Shown here piece by piece: positions 38,115-48,615 of a stretch of 64,000 nucleotides of DNA. The position numbers and the translations under genes are program-made. Source of the DNA: Hybos culiciformis (Eukaryota; Arthropoda; Insecta; Diptera; Hybotidae); NCBI GenBank assembly GCA_964007475.1, contig OZ023274.1, forward strand, positions 33,552,861-33,616,860, given 5' to 3'. Under the pieces are notes generated by a model that worked only from the letters and a program-made list of their open reading frames with translations, was not told where the DNA came from and did not search any database. Numbering within the stretch: position 1 is the first letter of the stretch; each line of letters starts with the position of its first letter.

Positions 38115-38602
38115 TGGACGGAATAAGTGTAGCACAAGTGGAAAATCAGATGTTTTTTGTTTTCCTAATTTTTTATATTTTTATTTCATTTGTGTTTTTT
38201 CATAATGGCTCCTCGATATTTTTCCAAAGATTGTGTATCGGTTTTTGAAAAAAAAACTCAAATTTCACAGGTAATACATTTTTTTATTACAATATTAAGC
38301 TTTTTAGGTTCCCGACTTACTCAATGACAAAAAACATTGGATGTTCAACCAGAAAATTTATCTATTAATATTGTTCCAAATAGTTAGTACAAAAATTTGC
38401 ACCAACCATTTCAGTAAGATAACTTATCAAAATTTCCATCCTTTTTTTTTTGAACCTGTGGTGGCCATGCAACTTAATTAATACTTAATCATTTATTGCA
38501 TTTGGAAAATTATTCTATTATAACGAGTCCTTGGATTCTAAGAAAAATTACACGAAAACACACATTAACACGCTCAACTTGTGCTACACTTTTTTACCGC
38601 CA
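38115..38602. mobile_element. Inverted-repeat element upstream of the nested gene
   Basis: AAGTGTAGCACAAGT (38125-38139) is matched by its exact reverse complement at 38577-38591. The arms extend imperfectly outward (GACGGAAT... against GGCGGTAAAA...). The total is about 490 bp. No transposase and no unambiguous target-site duplication. Its right end lies about 230 bp before the ATG of the nested gene, so it may overlap that gene's promoter region. Confidence 0.55.
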
Positions 38603-38833
38603 AACATAGAAATCTAGGAATATATAGTTTCATATGTATTGTAGATATCTGCTTTCAGTATAATTACTTAAAAAAAAACTTTTATTTTATATAAAAATGA
38701 AATAAAAATATTAATTCATTGAAAAACTTTTCATAATTTTTTATTATAAATTTCAAAAAAAAAATCTGATAAAGCTATTTTTATTCAAAATTTTTTTTGC
38801 CAAGTTTATTCTAAATTATTTCCAAATTTTACA

Positions 38834-39923
38834 ATGAAATACGTTTGTTGTTGCAAATCAGGTGACGATTTATGCAAGTGTTGTTGCGAACCTCCGCCAA
38901 ATTGTCCACCGCCTAATTGCTCACCGCCAGGTACTCCACCACTATGCACTCCACCACCATGCAGTCCACCACCAAGCTGTCCGCAGCCATGTTGCCCACC
39001 AAAATGCTGCCCATCGAAATGTTGTCCACCGAAATGCTGTCCATCGAAATGTTGCCCACCAAAATGTTGCCCACCACAATGTTGCCCGTCAGTATGTTGT
39101 ACAAGCCCATGTTGCCCACCGGTATGTGGGGAACCTCCATACTGTCCGCCGACATGTTGCGAAACTCCATGTCAAAACTATCTTCGGCAGCTGGCATGCA
39201 TTGAGCATAAAAACAAAATGTGTGAAAAAATAAAGAATTTAAAAAAAACCTCTTTGATATTTGAGAACATTATGGATCTGGCGAAAACTCTGACCCAGGT
39301 TATGTGTATCTGTGGAGTAATGGGCTATAAAGCGGAAATGTCACTGGACGTTGTTATTTATCATTTTTTGAATTTCGATGAACTTGTTACTCGGCCAGGT
39401 TGTCAATGCCGAAGAAAAATTCGAAAATGTGATTTTATTTGTGATTGCAAGCAGAAATGTAAAATGACAAAATGTGAAGCCCAACTAGCTTATTATATAA
39501 CAAAATATGCATTTAAGGCATTCTATTCGGAGAGCAAACCAGGTGACTGCTGTTGTGTAAATGAATGTGAATGGAGGCAAGCAGCTCAAAAAATGTTATC
39601 AGCTTTTTCGTCTAAGGGTTCAGCAACACCACTAGAAGTGCAAATCGTTTGCAAGAAAATCAATTGTACATTGGCTAATTTTATAAAAAGAATGAAATGT
39701 CGTATGTGCAGGGCCTGTGTTAGTCCTTGTGGCCCGAAACCATGTCCCTGTGGGGGTCCATGCCCGTGTCCGTGTGATCCATGTTTTGTTCCTTGTGGAC
39801 CATGTCCATGTCCATGTCCATGCCCGTACCCTTGTGATCCTTGTGATCCATGTTATGATCCTTGTTGTGATCCTTGTGCAGATGTATGTGGTGCTGACGA
39901 ACCATGTGAGGAGGAAGAAAAAG
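38834..39923 (+). CDS. Cys/Pro-rich protein, exon 1 (nested gene, function unknown)
   Basis: Exon 1 encodes residues 1-363 of a 439-residue protein and the first base of codon 364. It starts at ATG in an ACAATG context. Regions visible: a Cys-rich start (MKYVCCCK) and a Pro/Cys segment to about residue 52; pentapeptide repeats of the CCPPK/CCPSK type (about 53-90); more Cys/Pro to 113; a non-repetitive region (about 114-296) with NYLRQLAC, predicted helices and paired Cys (CQC, CDC, CCC); a second repeat region PCGPKPCPCGG...DPCDPC (297-350); then an acidic EEEEK. There is no N-terminal signal peptide, so an intracellular, disulphide- or metal-rich structural protein is likely. It loosely recalls CGP-repeat sperm-tail proteins of flies, but I do not recognise the family. 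It lies on the opposite strand within a Phactr intron. Frames on other strands here are shadows of the repeat. Confidence 0.9.
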
Positions 39924-39989
39924 GTATTAAAATATTCGTCGAATATCATATAAATTTATCTATCAATTTATTAATGTAATACTTCACAG
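39924..39989 (+). other. 66-bp intron of the Cys/Pro-rich gene
   Basis: A GTATTA donor follows ...GAAGAAAAAG and a TACTTCACAG acceptor precedes AGCCCACTG. Removing it joins G+AG to a Glu codon and keeps the frame open to 40219. Retaining it gives a 381-residue protein with an unrelated tail (GIKIFVEYHINLSINLLM). The short length is typical of insect introns. Confidence 0.85.
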
Positions 39990-40219
39990 AGCCCACTGTT
40001 GTTGCCTTGGAGTTCGATGATGATGAATTTTGTTCACAAAAAAACAGCGATAGAAGTATATGTAAAAAGGATTGGGGAATAATTCTTAAGATGACTGAAA
40101 AACAAACAAAATTAGAGTTAACTGTTAACGGCATCGACATGAATTTCGCTGAAATACAAACAATGACATTGGTAAATGACGAGAAGCCAGCCTCCGATTA
40201 CAATTGTGCAATGAAATAA
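39990..40219 (+). CDS. Cys/Pro-rich protein, exon 2
   Basis: Exon 2 adds 76 residues (364-439) beginning EPTVVALEFDDDEFC and ending SDYNCAMK before TAA at 40217-40219. The tail is acidic then mixed charge (KKDWGIILKMTEKQTKLELT), low in Cys and Pro compared with exon 1, and could fold as strands (LELTVNGIDM). Codon use here is balanced, unlike the surrounding AT-rich noise, which supports real coding. The exon is visible as an open frame starting upstream of the splice acceptor; no start codon is needed because the frame continues from exon 1. Confidence 0.85.
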
Positions 40220-40326
40220 CATATTTGACACTAAATTTTTTGTTCTTTAGAAAAAAATTTCATAATAAGAAAGGAATCTGTACTTATTATAAAAGTTTAA
40301 ATTGAGTTTTAATGAAAATTAAAACA

Positions 40327-40332
40327 AATAAA
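40327..40332 (+). promoter_or_regulatory. Candidate polyadenylation signal
   Basis: AATAAA lies 108 bp after the stop codon of the Cys/Pro-rich gene, a suitable distance for its 3' end. In such AT-rich DNA the hexamer is frequent, so this is only the first well-placed candidate. Confidence 0.45.
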
Positions 40333-40399
40333 GTACTAAATATAAATCTGAAAGTTAAATTCATTTAACGCCTATATTACTCTATACTACATTATTTTA

Positions 40400-40550
40400 T
40401 AGCTACATAACATGTCGGTCGTATTGCCATTATTCTACGGTTTATTCTGTCGTGGGTTCAATTTCCCCATCAGTCTGGAATTTATTTTAATTTTTCAATT
40501 TGTTCACTTAAATTAAGTGTTGAGCTGTGTTTAAAATATATAAAAGTCTT
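40400..40550 (+). mobile_element. tRNA-derived SINE-like copy
   Basis: Contains GTATTGCCATTATT, the B-box-like GGTTCAATTTC (40455-40465) preceded by GTCGTG, then CCCC, GGAATTT and TTTTTCAATTTGTTCACTT. The same blocks occur in order on the minus strand at 13091-13195, and the GTCGTGGGTTC(A/G)ATT core also occurs on the minus strand at 49990-50125. The core resembles the T-arm of a tRNA, hence a SINE head. Exact ends are uncertain. Confidence 0.65.
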
Positions 40551-43004
40551 GACGAATTTGATGCATGAAAAAAAATTAATAGAATAATGTACAAATATTA
40601 TTTAAAAAAAAAAAACTGCCATCAAAAGTTCAATCGAAATTATACAAAACTTTTTCAGTTCAATAAAAATAAAAGCTTTTTCGACATTATAAAGATTATG
40701 GTAAGTGTTAAAACCATGTAGATACACAACATGTTTGAAAACTTCTATAAAAATGAAACAAAATAAAAAGCTTTCCATCCAAATAAATAGATACAGATAG
40801 TGTATCTAATAATAATATCAGTAATAGATTTATTTTTATTGGTAAATTTAATCTTTTTTACTTTTTGGTACAAAAAAAAATAATTTGCATGTAATTTTTT
40901 AGTGCATACATTGTCATTATGAATTTTAATTTTATTACATTAATCAAGTGCACAAAGTTAGGTGGCCTTTGACTGACTTCACCCTTCCGTACAATATCCA
41001 ATGCTATAATTAGGCGACCCATTTAACTAATACATCGTTCATAAAACTTTAATCTTCTAAAAAAAAAAATTTCCTTCACAATCAATTTGTAAATTTTATT
41101 CATCTAACAATTTAATACTCATATAGTACGGAATATAAAATTGAAGCTTTTATTTATATTTATTAGCGAATAATTATTTAATAAATTAGCTATTTAAGGT
41201 AAAAAAAAAAAAAAAAAAATTCAGTAAAAAAAAATTCTACAAATAAAATTTAATGATTGTTATTAATAAAAATTCCACGTATTTCCCCAAGTCGCCGTTC
41301 ATAAAAATGTTTTGTTTACAATATTTTTTAATGAATTAAATAAAATATCTAGTAAATACATAACTCATTATGTTCATTTAATTTATTGACATTGAATTAA
41401 AAAAAAAAAAGTCAGTAAAAAAAAGGAATTACATATTTTGTTTTTAACCTCGGTCGGTATTTTTATTAAATTAATAAAAATAAACAATTAGAACAAAAAA
41501 AAAATAATTAAATGGCAATTTTAAGCAATTTTTATGTCTACAAAATTTTATCAATAAAATTTATAAAAAATTTATCATAATTAGAAATTAAATTTATTTT
41601 ATTTTTAAATAAATGTATATTCTGTCAAGCTAATCATTTTATTTTTGCACATTTCCCATTTGAACGCGCCTTATGACTTTTTATGCTCTTATATGATAGT
41701 AGTGAATTTTTGAACTTAATATGTTTTATGTTCGATTTTGAGCTAAACATTCAAAACTATTAAAATCAAAAAAAATCGAAAAATTCCATAAATATAAATC
41801 TTAAAATAATTTTTCATGTCAGATTATCGCTTCTTTCTATTCAATTCTTCTCTAATATTACTATGCCATTATTTCCCTAATGTTTCTCTAGTTTTCATCA
41901 TAGTCTGATTTCCGACACAAAAATAATGATTAAAGAAACTGATTAATGATTATCTTTTCTGTATATAATATATATTAACCTTAATAAAAGCTTCATGTCC
42001 ATTAAATAATAATTGAACATTATAAATGTAGTACATAAATGAAGTAAAAAAATTTTATCCATAATAATAACTTCATAATTTATTGGTTAATTTTAATTTT
42101 TATTTTTTTCTAAATAATTTTTTTTTATTTTAATATGAAAGCACTCCTGTTAAATATTATGATTACAGTAAATAATAATTGACCATAAATGCATAAAATT
42201 CGGTCATGCATGCAGTTACTTACATTGGTGCAATAAAATCACTTATTAACAAATATAGCGGCACACCTAATTTTATCTTAATTTTGCGCTTAGAAAAATA
42301 AATAAATTTTATTGTTTTAGAAAAGCAATTTAGAATTAAAAAATTTATAGAAATATTTAAGTGAATTTTCTTTTTAAAATTATTGAAGTTGACCCTAATT
42401 TTTATGTGAAAATTTCAAAACTACATAGCTCTTGGTCAATGGAAATTCTATAGAATTCTATAATGTATAGAGAGAACAAACTCAACAATTTTTACACGAT
42501 TATGATTTATCCCTTTAACTCTTTTTTAAGTAATCTCATCCCATTGTACACGTAAATCATGATATCTTCTGATATTTGATATTTTTATATATTTCAATAT
42601 TTTCTTCTATCTATATCATATTCAGAAACTAAACGGAAAAGAGATATTAAAGTATATTACATCATTAATTTATAAAATTTTTATTTTTTTAATTTGTTTT
42701 GTGAGACAAAATTGGACAAAACGTTTTTTAAATAAACTTTTAGTTTTCTTCAGTGCGAAAATTTCAAGTCACGTCGACTTACATTATCATTTATTTAAAT
42801 CTTATGCGATATGTGAGGAAATACAAATTTCTTGTTATTTTGGAAAACCTATAAGGAATTAAATACAATATTTTGATTTTATTTATTCAAGGCATTATAC
42901 AGTTTATGAATATTATTATAATGTTATTATTAAGAAATTATAGAGTGGTTGTTTTGGCCATATTAAAATATTATATGGGATGTCATAATGTCAACAGGAC
43001 ATTA
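40551..43004. other. AT-rich intronic sequence
   Basis: Part of the Phactr intron. Only homopolymer runs (for example A tracts near 41203-41219 and 41400) and diffuse AT-rich sequence were seen. Confidence 0.6.
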
Positions 43005-43100
43005 CGTCAATTGAATTAATATCTAAAAAAAAAATTCGTCATTAACTTATAATAGAAAGGCTGTAAATTCAATTGTAAAAGGCTGTAAATTCAATTGACG
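43005..43100. repeat. Small inverted repeat with internal 20-bp direct repeat
   Basis: CGTCAATTGAATT (43005-43017) is the exact complement of AATTCAATTGACG (43088-43100). Within it AAAGGCTGTAAATTCAATTG occurs twice in a row near the right side. Under 100 bp in total; possibly a MITE fragment. Confidence 0.65.
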
Positions 43101-43472
43101 TTTTGCCTCTTTTTTTTTAATTCTGAACAATGTGCTATTTATAATATTTTTCAAAATTTTATTATTCGATAACAAAATCCACTAAAAAAATATATATTAC
43201 GATTACCGCTCATATTTTAAAATTATTTATTTTGAGTTCAATATTATTAAAATAAAAGTATTTTATTTAATATTTTTCTGAAAATCTTTTTGCACTCACG
43301 TAGAACAATATTTAGAACTTATATACCTATACACTATAGTAAATGTTTTTTGACCAATATGCACTTAACAAATTTCATTTTTCTTAGCATAACAATAATA
43401 AAATAAAAGAAAAACAATCATAATAAATTTTATATTTAATAAACAAAAAAAATATAAAAAAAAATAACCCAC

Positions 43473-43571
43473 CTGTTTCAGGTATTGTTCCTATAGGACT
43501 TTCAGGTAATAAAATACCTTTTTGAACAAGTTCCTCTCTATTGGCACGTACTGATATTTTTCTTTCAAGTG
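43473..43571 (-). CDS. Phactr gene, RPEL-repeat exon
   Basis: A 99-bp minus-strand exon between a TTATTTCCAG acceptor and a GTGGGT donor. With the T carried over from the exon at 50177-50344 it reads SLERKISVRANREELVQKG followed by ILLPESPIGTIPET, then one base. The R-x-x-x-R-x-x-R-E-E-L core and the GIL end are a canonical RPEL motif, which binds monomeric (G-) actin. In Phactr proteins the N-terminal RPEL couples G-actin levels to nuclear/cytoplasmic location, and the C-terminal region binds protein phosphatase 1. The open frame at 43491-43712 includes this exon but runs on into intron. Phase agrees with both neighbours. Confidence 0.92.
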
Positions 43572-45727
43572 CTGGAAATAAAAAAATTTATATATAAAAA
43601 ATAGAAACATAACATTATTTGCAGAAATTGTTAAAGTTTCAACCAAAAAAAAAAAAAATTTATCATAATTCTCCCTTATGCTGAAGCAAATTTTCATTTT
43701 TCTTATTTCCATTAAAATGAAATATAAATGGACGTCATATTATAAATCATAAACCACAACTTATATGCACATATATTTCAAAAATATTTACAAAAAATTG
43801 AAAATAAATAAATATAGAGTTAATCATGATAAAAAGAAATTTATTTTTTAAATAAAAATATTTACAAGGTTTTTTATTTTTTTATTTTTATGTTATTGGG
43901 CATGCAAACTATTCACAAACATGACGTCTATCTGGACTGGCTTTAACTTAAATGTATACAAGCTTAGAGTTTTTGCATTAAAATAGTCACTATTTCAGAA
44001 AAAAAAATCGGAATGTTCCTCATGTTGCTTGAAATTCTTGAAAATAATTTAAATTCCTTACAAACCTAAAATCTAATAAGATCATATTCTGATGAAGCTT
44101 AAATTTGATTAAATTAAGGATAATTTTGAAAAAGGTTATGCGAAAATATTTATAGCAAAATTTTTGTGTGAAAATTTTCTATATATATTTCTGACGAAGA
44201 TATCAATCGGAACATTAGAACGTAGAATAAATAAATAAATAAAATTATTCTTCTTGCTTGTCAAATTGGTTTATTTTTATTACAAAACAAATATTATGAT
44301 AAAAAAAGTTGTTTGCTCTATATTTTTTTTTTGGTTTTACATTTGAGCTATATTTACAAAAGCTTAAAGATGTTACAAATTTTATTCATCATTAATGAGT
44401 TTCTAAAATATTTTTAAAAAAATGCATAAATATTTTACTATATACAGGATGATGATATTTGAAATATATATTTTTTTCTTTTTTTTTATATAGTTTTTTT
44501 TTAAATAAAAACTTTTGTTTTATGAATTTATTTGTTTCGTAAACATTAACTATTAAAAGCTGTTAAAAATCTAGAACAATGTCCTTAAGTTAATATTAAA
44601 TATGTACGCGAATTTATGTAAGTTTGAATATACAGATGTATAACACATCGTATATCTATACAGTTTATATACGAACATAAATCTACGTAGATATTTTGAA
44701 AACGAAATACTGAATAAAATATATCATTTTGTTTTTCATATTATTGTTTTTCCTGTGAAAGGAAATGAACTAAATAATAATAAAAAAAAAAATTACTAAC
44801 TACTATATATGTTATATGTATATTTATTTCAAAAATATATTCTGAACCTTTTCAATAAACTTGGCAATTAAATTGTCAAAAAAAAAAAAAAAAATGGAAT
44901 CCACATATAAATGAATTTTTATGAAATTTAGTTTTAACGAGAAAGAAGGTGGCTCAAAAGACAAATTTTCATTGTTTCTATTATTTTTAATTATTAAAAT
45001 TGGTTTACTTGGAAGAGTTAAAAAAAATAAAATGAATAAACATATCGGAAAATCAATAAAACAATATGACCTTTAATTGGCTTAAGATGACGTAAAAGCT
45101 AGAAAACATAACTAAAGTGCACAGCACAACAAAAATGTTTATTTTATATCTTTCAACAAAAATTATTAATTATATTTAATGCTCAATTCTTTCAGTTCTC
45201 ATCACATCAAACGTTTGTTTAATAATCAACTTTTGAATAAACAAAAAATTTTGATTAGTTTAGTTGTTTGATAAAAAAAAAATTTCCTTTGAAAAGATTA
45301 GTTTATTTTTTATTTTTAATCTTCTATGAATAAAAAAATTTTCTTTCAGCAAATTGTTTATTAAAAAAAATTCTTTGCTGGGAAAATTCCAAAAAAAATA
45401 ATAAAATTACAGTTATGATTTTCCTTTTACATATCTCTTGATAATAATTTCAGCGTTTAAGATAAGCTTAGAATTGCTGGGAGTAGGTAATGGAAAACTT
45501 ATATTAAGAGCCAGCACAGCGACATTTAAAAATATTTTTAAAAGCCAAAAAAAAATAGAGCTAGGTCTATATATTCTCCAATAACATATCAAAAAATCAC
45601 TTCAGTCGAGATTGTATTAAACGTCAAAGCCACCCCAATACCAAAGCAACCCCAAGACCAATTTTTCGCAAAAACTAGCAATTAAAAAAATAAAATAAAA
45701 AAAAAAAGAGCTGTCATGGGACACCAG
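43572..45727 (-). other. Phactr intron, left part
   Basis: AT-rich intronic sequence between the RPEL exon and the repeat complex starting at 45728. Nothing further was recognised. Confidence 0.6.
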
Positions 45728-46388
45728 TTTGGAACGTAGTTCCTTAGCGTACATATAAGTAATTTTCATTTTTTATCAATTCAAAATTTTATTAATTTAA
45801 AAAGAAACTTTTTTCTACTTTTCCCAGTTTTCTCTAATTTTGCATTTTTTTTCATTTAAAGAAACCTTTTTTAAGGAGCAATTTTAGACTGTTTTTTCGA
45901 ATTTCGAAGATCTTTTTTGACATCGAAAATTCAAAAAGATAAAACTAAGAGTTTGTTCACTTATTAGTGATTATTGAAACAATTGAAATCGGATTTAATA
46001 TTCCAGATTTTTTAATTTGTAAACGACACGATTTTACTGCTGTTATTTAAAAAAAATGAAATAATTTTGTCCTAAAGCCGTTCACAAATTCAATTTTACT
46101 TCTTAAAATTCTGCAAAGGGAAATTTTAAATTTCCCATAACAAACTAAATTTGTAGGTGAATTCAAAAACTAAAATTGTATAGAAAAGAAAAAAGCGGCA
46201 AAAATGGGTAAGAAAATTCGGTCGGTCACGTATTATTATAAGTTTTTGATTTCAGTCAGCCAAATATTATTTTATAAGTAGTTGATTTTAGCAGATTACA
46301 GAATGCAGAAAATTACGTCCTCAATTTAGAAATTGTGACTCTAAGTTTATCAATTTTCATACAACTTTCAATAAAAAACTATTACTAT

Positions 46389-46437
46389 TTGCCGCGAGAG
46401 GGACTGTTTATTTGCCGCGAAAGGGACTGTTTACATT
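46389..46437. repeat. Two-copy repeat with GCCGCGA core
   Basis: TTTGCCGCGAGAGGGACTGT is followed by TTTGCCGCGAAAGGGACTGT, about 23 bp apart. GC-rich relative to its surroundings. Confidence 0.8.
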
Positions 46438-46718
46438 TTATCAAATCATATAAAATGCGACGGCGTCGACTCATTATTTAAACTTTAAAAAAATTAACGG
46501 GTATCGTCACTGACTTCTCTATATAAAAGACGAAACATCAAATTTGTCTATGTATTAAGGTCGAATAAGCTTTTCATACAAAAGTCAAATTTTTGTATGA
46601 AAAATTTATTTTTATTTTTAAAAATCATTTTTTTTTATACGAAAAACAAGGATTATCCATTTGTCATGTAAGTATAAATTTTTATTAATATTTTTATAAT
46701 TTTTCAGTAAAAAAAAAA

Positions 46719-46768
46719 TTGCCAAAAATATTACGGAATATGCATAAAATCCGTAATATTTTTGGCAA
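46719..46768. repeat. Perfect 19-bp hairpin
   Basis: TTGCCAAAAATATTACGGA at 46719-46737 is answered exactly at 46750-46768 across a 12-base loop. It lies within the 1.36-kb TIR element. Confidence 0.9.
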
Positions 46769-46880
46769 TACAAAAGAAGAGTGTTTTAAAACCGTTTTAT
46801 AGGGGGGACCCCTGCTCAAAATTTTTTTTTTCTACAGTGACGGAAAAAAAAAAGCGTGCAGTCGAAAAAAAAAAGATTGA

Positions 46881-47162
46881 ATGAAAAAAAATGAATTAAA
46901 TTTGGACCATAAAAATATATTAGCCGAACTTGCAATTCAAAGTCTGCAAACAGAAATGTTTGAAATTGATTTTCAGGAAAGTTGCACTTGTGGCATGAAA
47001 GCTCAAGCGCTTTTACGTTACCTTTCTTCACCACTTTGTAACATTATTTTAAAAAATTTTTGTAGAGATGCTACCGAAGGCTTTTATAATAAAAAAAAAC
47101 AAACTAATTTAATAAAACAAAAACAAATTAAGGAAAGAAAACCTCTTATTTTTAAAAATTAA
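46881..47162 (+). CDS. Unknown 93-residue open frame inside the TIR element
   Basis: The frame from ATG at 46881 encodes NELNLDHKNILAELAIQSLQ, then TEMFEIDFQESCTCGMKAQA and LLRYLSSPLCNIIL...CRDATEGF, ending in a Lys-rich tail. Unlike the chance frames in this window it has a varied composition including Cys, Asp and Glu, over residues 5-68. There is a CTC pair plus two further Cys. I do not recognise it. It may be a fragment of the element's own transposase or a captured host exon. Lack of detectable motifs and its short length leave it uncertain whether it is expressed. Confidence 0.4.
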   Translation: MKKNELNLDHKNILAELAIQSLQTEMFEIDFQESCTCGMKAQALLRYLSSPLCNIILKNFCRDATEGFYNKKKQTNLIKQKQIKERKPLIFKN

Positions 47163-47236
47163 AAAAAAATTAAAATTCAACATAATAATAAGTCGTGCAA
47201 TTTTCTAAATGGAAGTTCATTGTCCACATTTAGTCT

Positions 47237-47413
47237 TAACATAATTGTGTCGATGTTTATCAAAACTCGTCAATTCCACTTTTCAAAAAAAATGAGTATA
47301 ATACATCGTTGGATTCGTCTTCGAATGTGCTATCAGTTTTTGCTATTTTTAAATTTAAAAAAAAAAATGGAATAGACGCGGTTTGATAAACATCGACACA
47401 ATTTTTAATGTTA
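47237..47413. mobile_element. 177-bp MITE with about 40-bp inverted ends
   Basis: ATTGTGTCGATGTTTATCAA at the left (47244 on) is repeated in reverse complement ending at 47402, and the match continues with mismatches for another 20 bp (CTCGTCAATTCCA against CGCGTCTATTCCA). Outside that, TAACAT (47237-47242) pairs with ATGTTA (47408-47413). The middle is AT-rich and non-coding. It sits inside the 1.36-kb element. Confidence 0.75.
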
Positions 47414-47880
47414 CGTTTTTTTTTTTTTTAATATTGTTGATATTCTATAAGTTGTACCTGATTAATTTTGTGTTTAATTCTGATTTTGTGTTTAATTCTG
47501 CTTAATTTTGTGAATTCGAATAAAATTTTATTTTCATTGTTTAAATGTTGTTTTAGTCATAATTGGTCATTTTGAAGGCTTTTAGTTTTTTATTATTATT
47601 TTTGATACTTAGGCCTGTCGAACTTTCACTATCGAAATAACACAGCCGCCAATCTATGTTTTAAGTTTAATTAGTTTACCATCTTACTTTTTTTTTGTAA
47701 ATGATAGGTATTTCTGTTTTTAAAATTATTTATATTTTTCATATTATAAAATTTTATTTTTTTTTTAAAAAGTAATAAATTTTTTTCCTACAGTGTACAT
47801 TTATTTTGGTCGAACCATTTGACAGATAAAAATTTATATGTGTAGTCTTTATATAGAGAAGTCATTGGTATCGTTAATAT

Positions 47881-48034
47881 TGACTGTTTTGACAACCCAT
47901 TTATTTAAATTTTTTTCACCCATAAGTATGTGCTATTTTTCGCCATTGGGGCACTATTTGAATATTTAACTAAGTATGACTCTTTTGTTTACATTTGTTT
48001 TCACCCATAAGTATGTGGAGATTTAAACAAGTGA
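47881..48034. repeat. About 154-bp insert in the first array unit
   Basis: Comparison with unit 2 (GTTAATATACTTATAAA uninterrupted near 48473-48489) shows extra sequence here. It contains TTCACCCATAAGTATGTG twice (47915-47932 and 48000-48017). No inverted ends are obvious. Confidence 0.6.
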
Positions 48035-48580
48035 ATACTTATAAATTTAAATTTTTTGTTTTTGTTGTTTTTGCAACACAAAAAAAAAAAGAAATATCAT
48101 AAGCCAAAATGGCAAAGTATCGAAATATTTAACGCCGGCAGACGACTTGACTTGCCTTGGTACCGAATAGCGCCTTTATATTGGCAAAATAATACTGACA
48201 AAATTATACAAGGTTTTTATTAACATTGAAATTAGTATGAAAATCTAGATTTTATTTGAACTATAAAATATTAATTAGTTAATAATAAAAAATTAATATT
48301 TACTAAATATTTAATTTTATAAATATTTTATAAATTGAAATAAAATTTAAGTTTATCAATTTTCATACAAAGTTCAATAAAAAATACAAGAGCCGGCGGG
48401 ACGTTTGATAGATGTGAAACATCGGAATTATTTTGTACAGAAAAGAAAACTTAAAAAAAATTAACAGGTGTCGTTAATATACTTATAAATTTTAATTTTT
48501 TGTTTTTGTTGTTTTTGCAACACAAAAAAAAAACAATTGTCAGCCGTGGCAAAGTATCGAAATATCTAACGCCGGCAGAC

Positions 48581-48615
48581 GACTTGACTTGACTTGACTT
48601 GACTTGACTTGACTT
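48581..48615. repeat. GACTT pentamer run, seven copies
   Basis: In array unit 2 GACTT is repeated seven times before GGTACC. Units 1 and 3 have only two copies plus a degenerate one at the same place. This is a microsatellite expansion inside a larger repeat. The minus-strand frame at 48451-48654 is read through it. Confidence 0.9.

Larger units (their letters stand above)
37833..43472 (-). other. Phactr intron hosting a nested gene
   Basis: A 5.6-kb intron on the minus strand, donor GTGGGT at 43472 and acceptor TTTCAG at 37833. It carries an inverted-repeat element (38115-38602), the plus-strand Cys/Pro-rich gene (38834-40219), a SINE (40400-40550) and a small hairpin repeat (43005-43100). 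The remainder, especially 40551-43004, is plain AT-rich sequence. Confidence 0.75.
46509..47866. mobile_element. 1.36-kb TIR element inserted in the tandem array
   Basis: The left end ACTGACTTCTCTATATAAA and the right end (reverse complement AATGACTTCTCTATATAAA) are inverted, differing at one position. The flanks are GGTATCGTC (46500-46508) and GGTATCGTT (47867-47875), a 9-bp target duplication with one change. Neighbouring array units keep the uninterrupted site AACAGG(T)(A/G)TCGTTAAT near 48474-48483 and 48854-48863. It carries a 93-codon frame (46881-47162), a 19-bp hairpin (46719-46768) and a smaller MITE (47237-47413). The superfamily is not certain; an 8-9-bp duplication would suit hAT, Mutator or Merlin types. 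Confidence 0.75.

Noticed and set aside
38862..39233. Alternative-frame and antisense frames over the Cys/Pro repeat and around 39632-39953
   Set aside because: They are shadows of the periodic coding repeat; only the main frame splices cleanly to exon 2.
39924..39979. The 381-residue version of the Cys/Pro-rich protein
   Set aside because: Its last 18 residues come from reading through a canonical GT..AG intron; the spliced frame has coding-like sequence for 76 further residues.
40007..40219. A separate small gene starting at 40007
   Set aside because: There is no ATG at that position (the first codon is TTG) and the frame continues upstream to a splice acceptor in phase with the exon at 38834.
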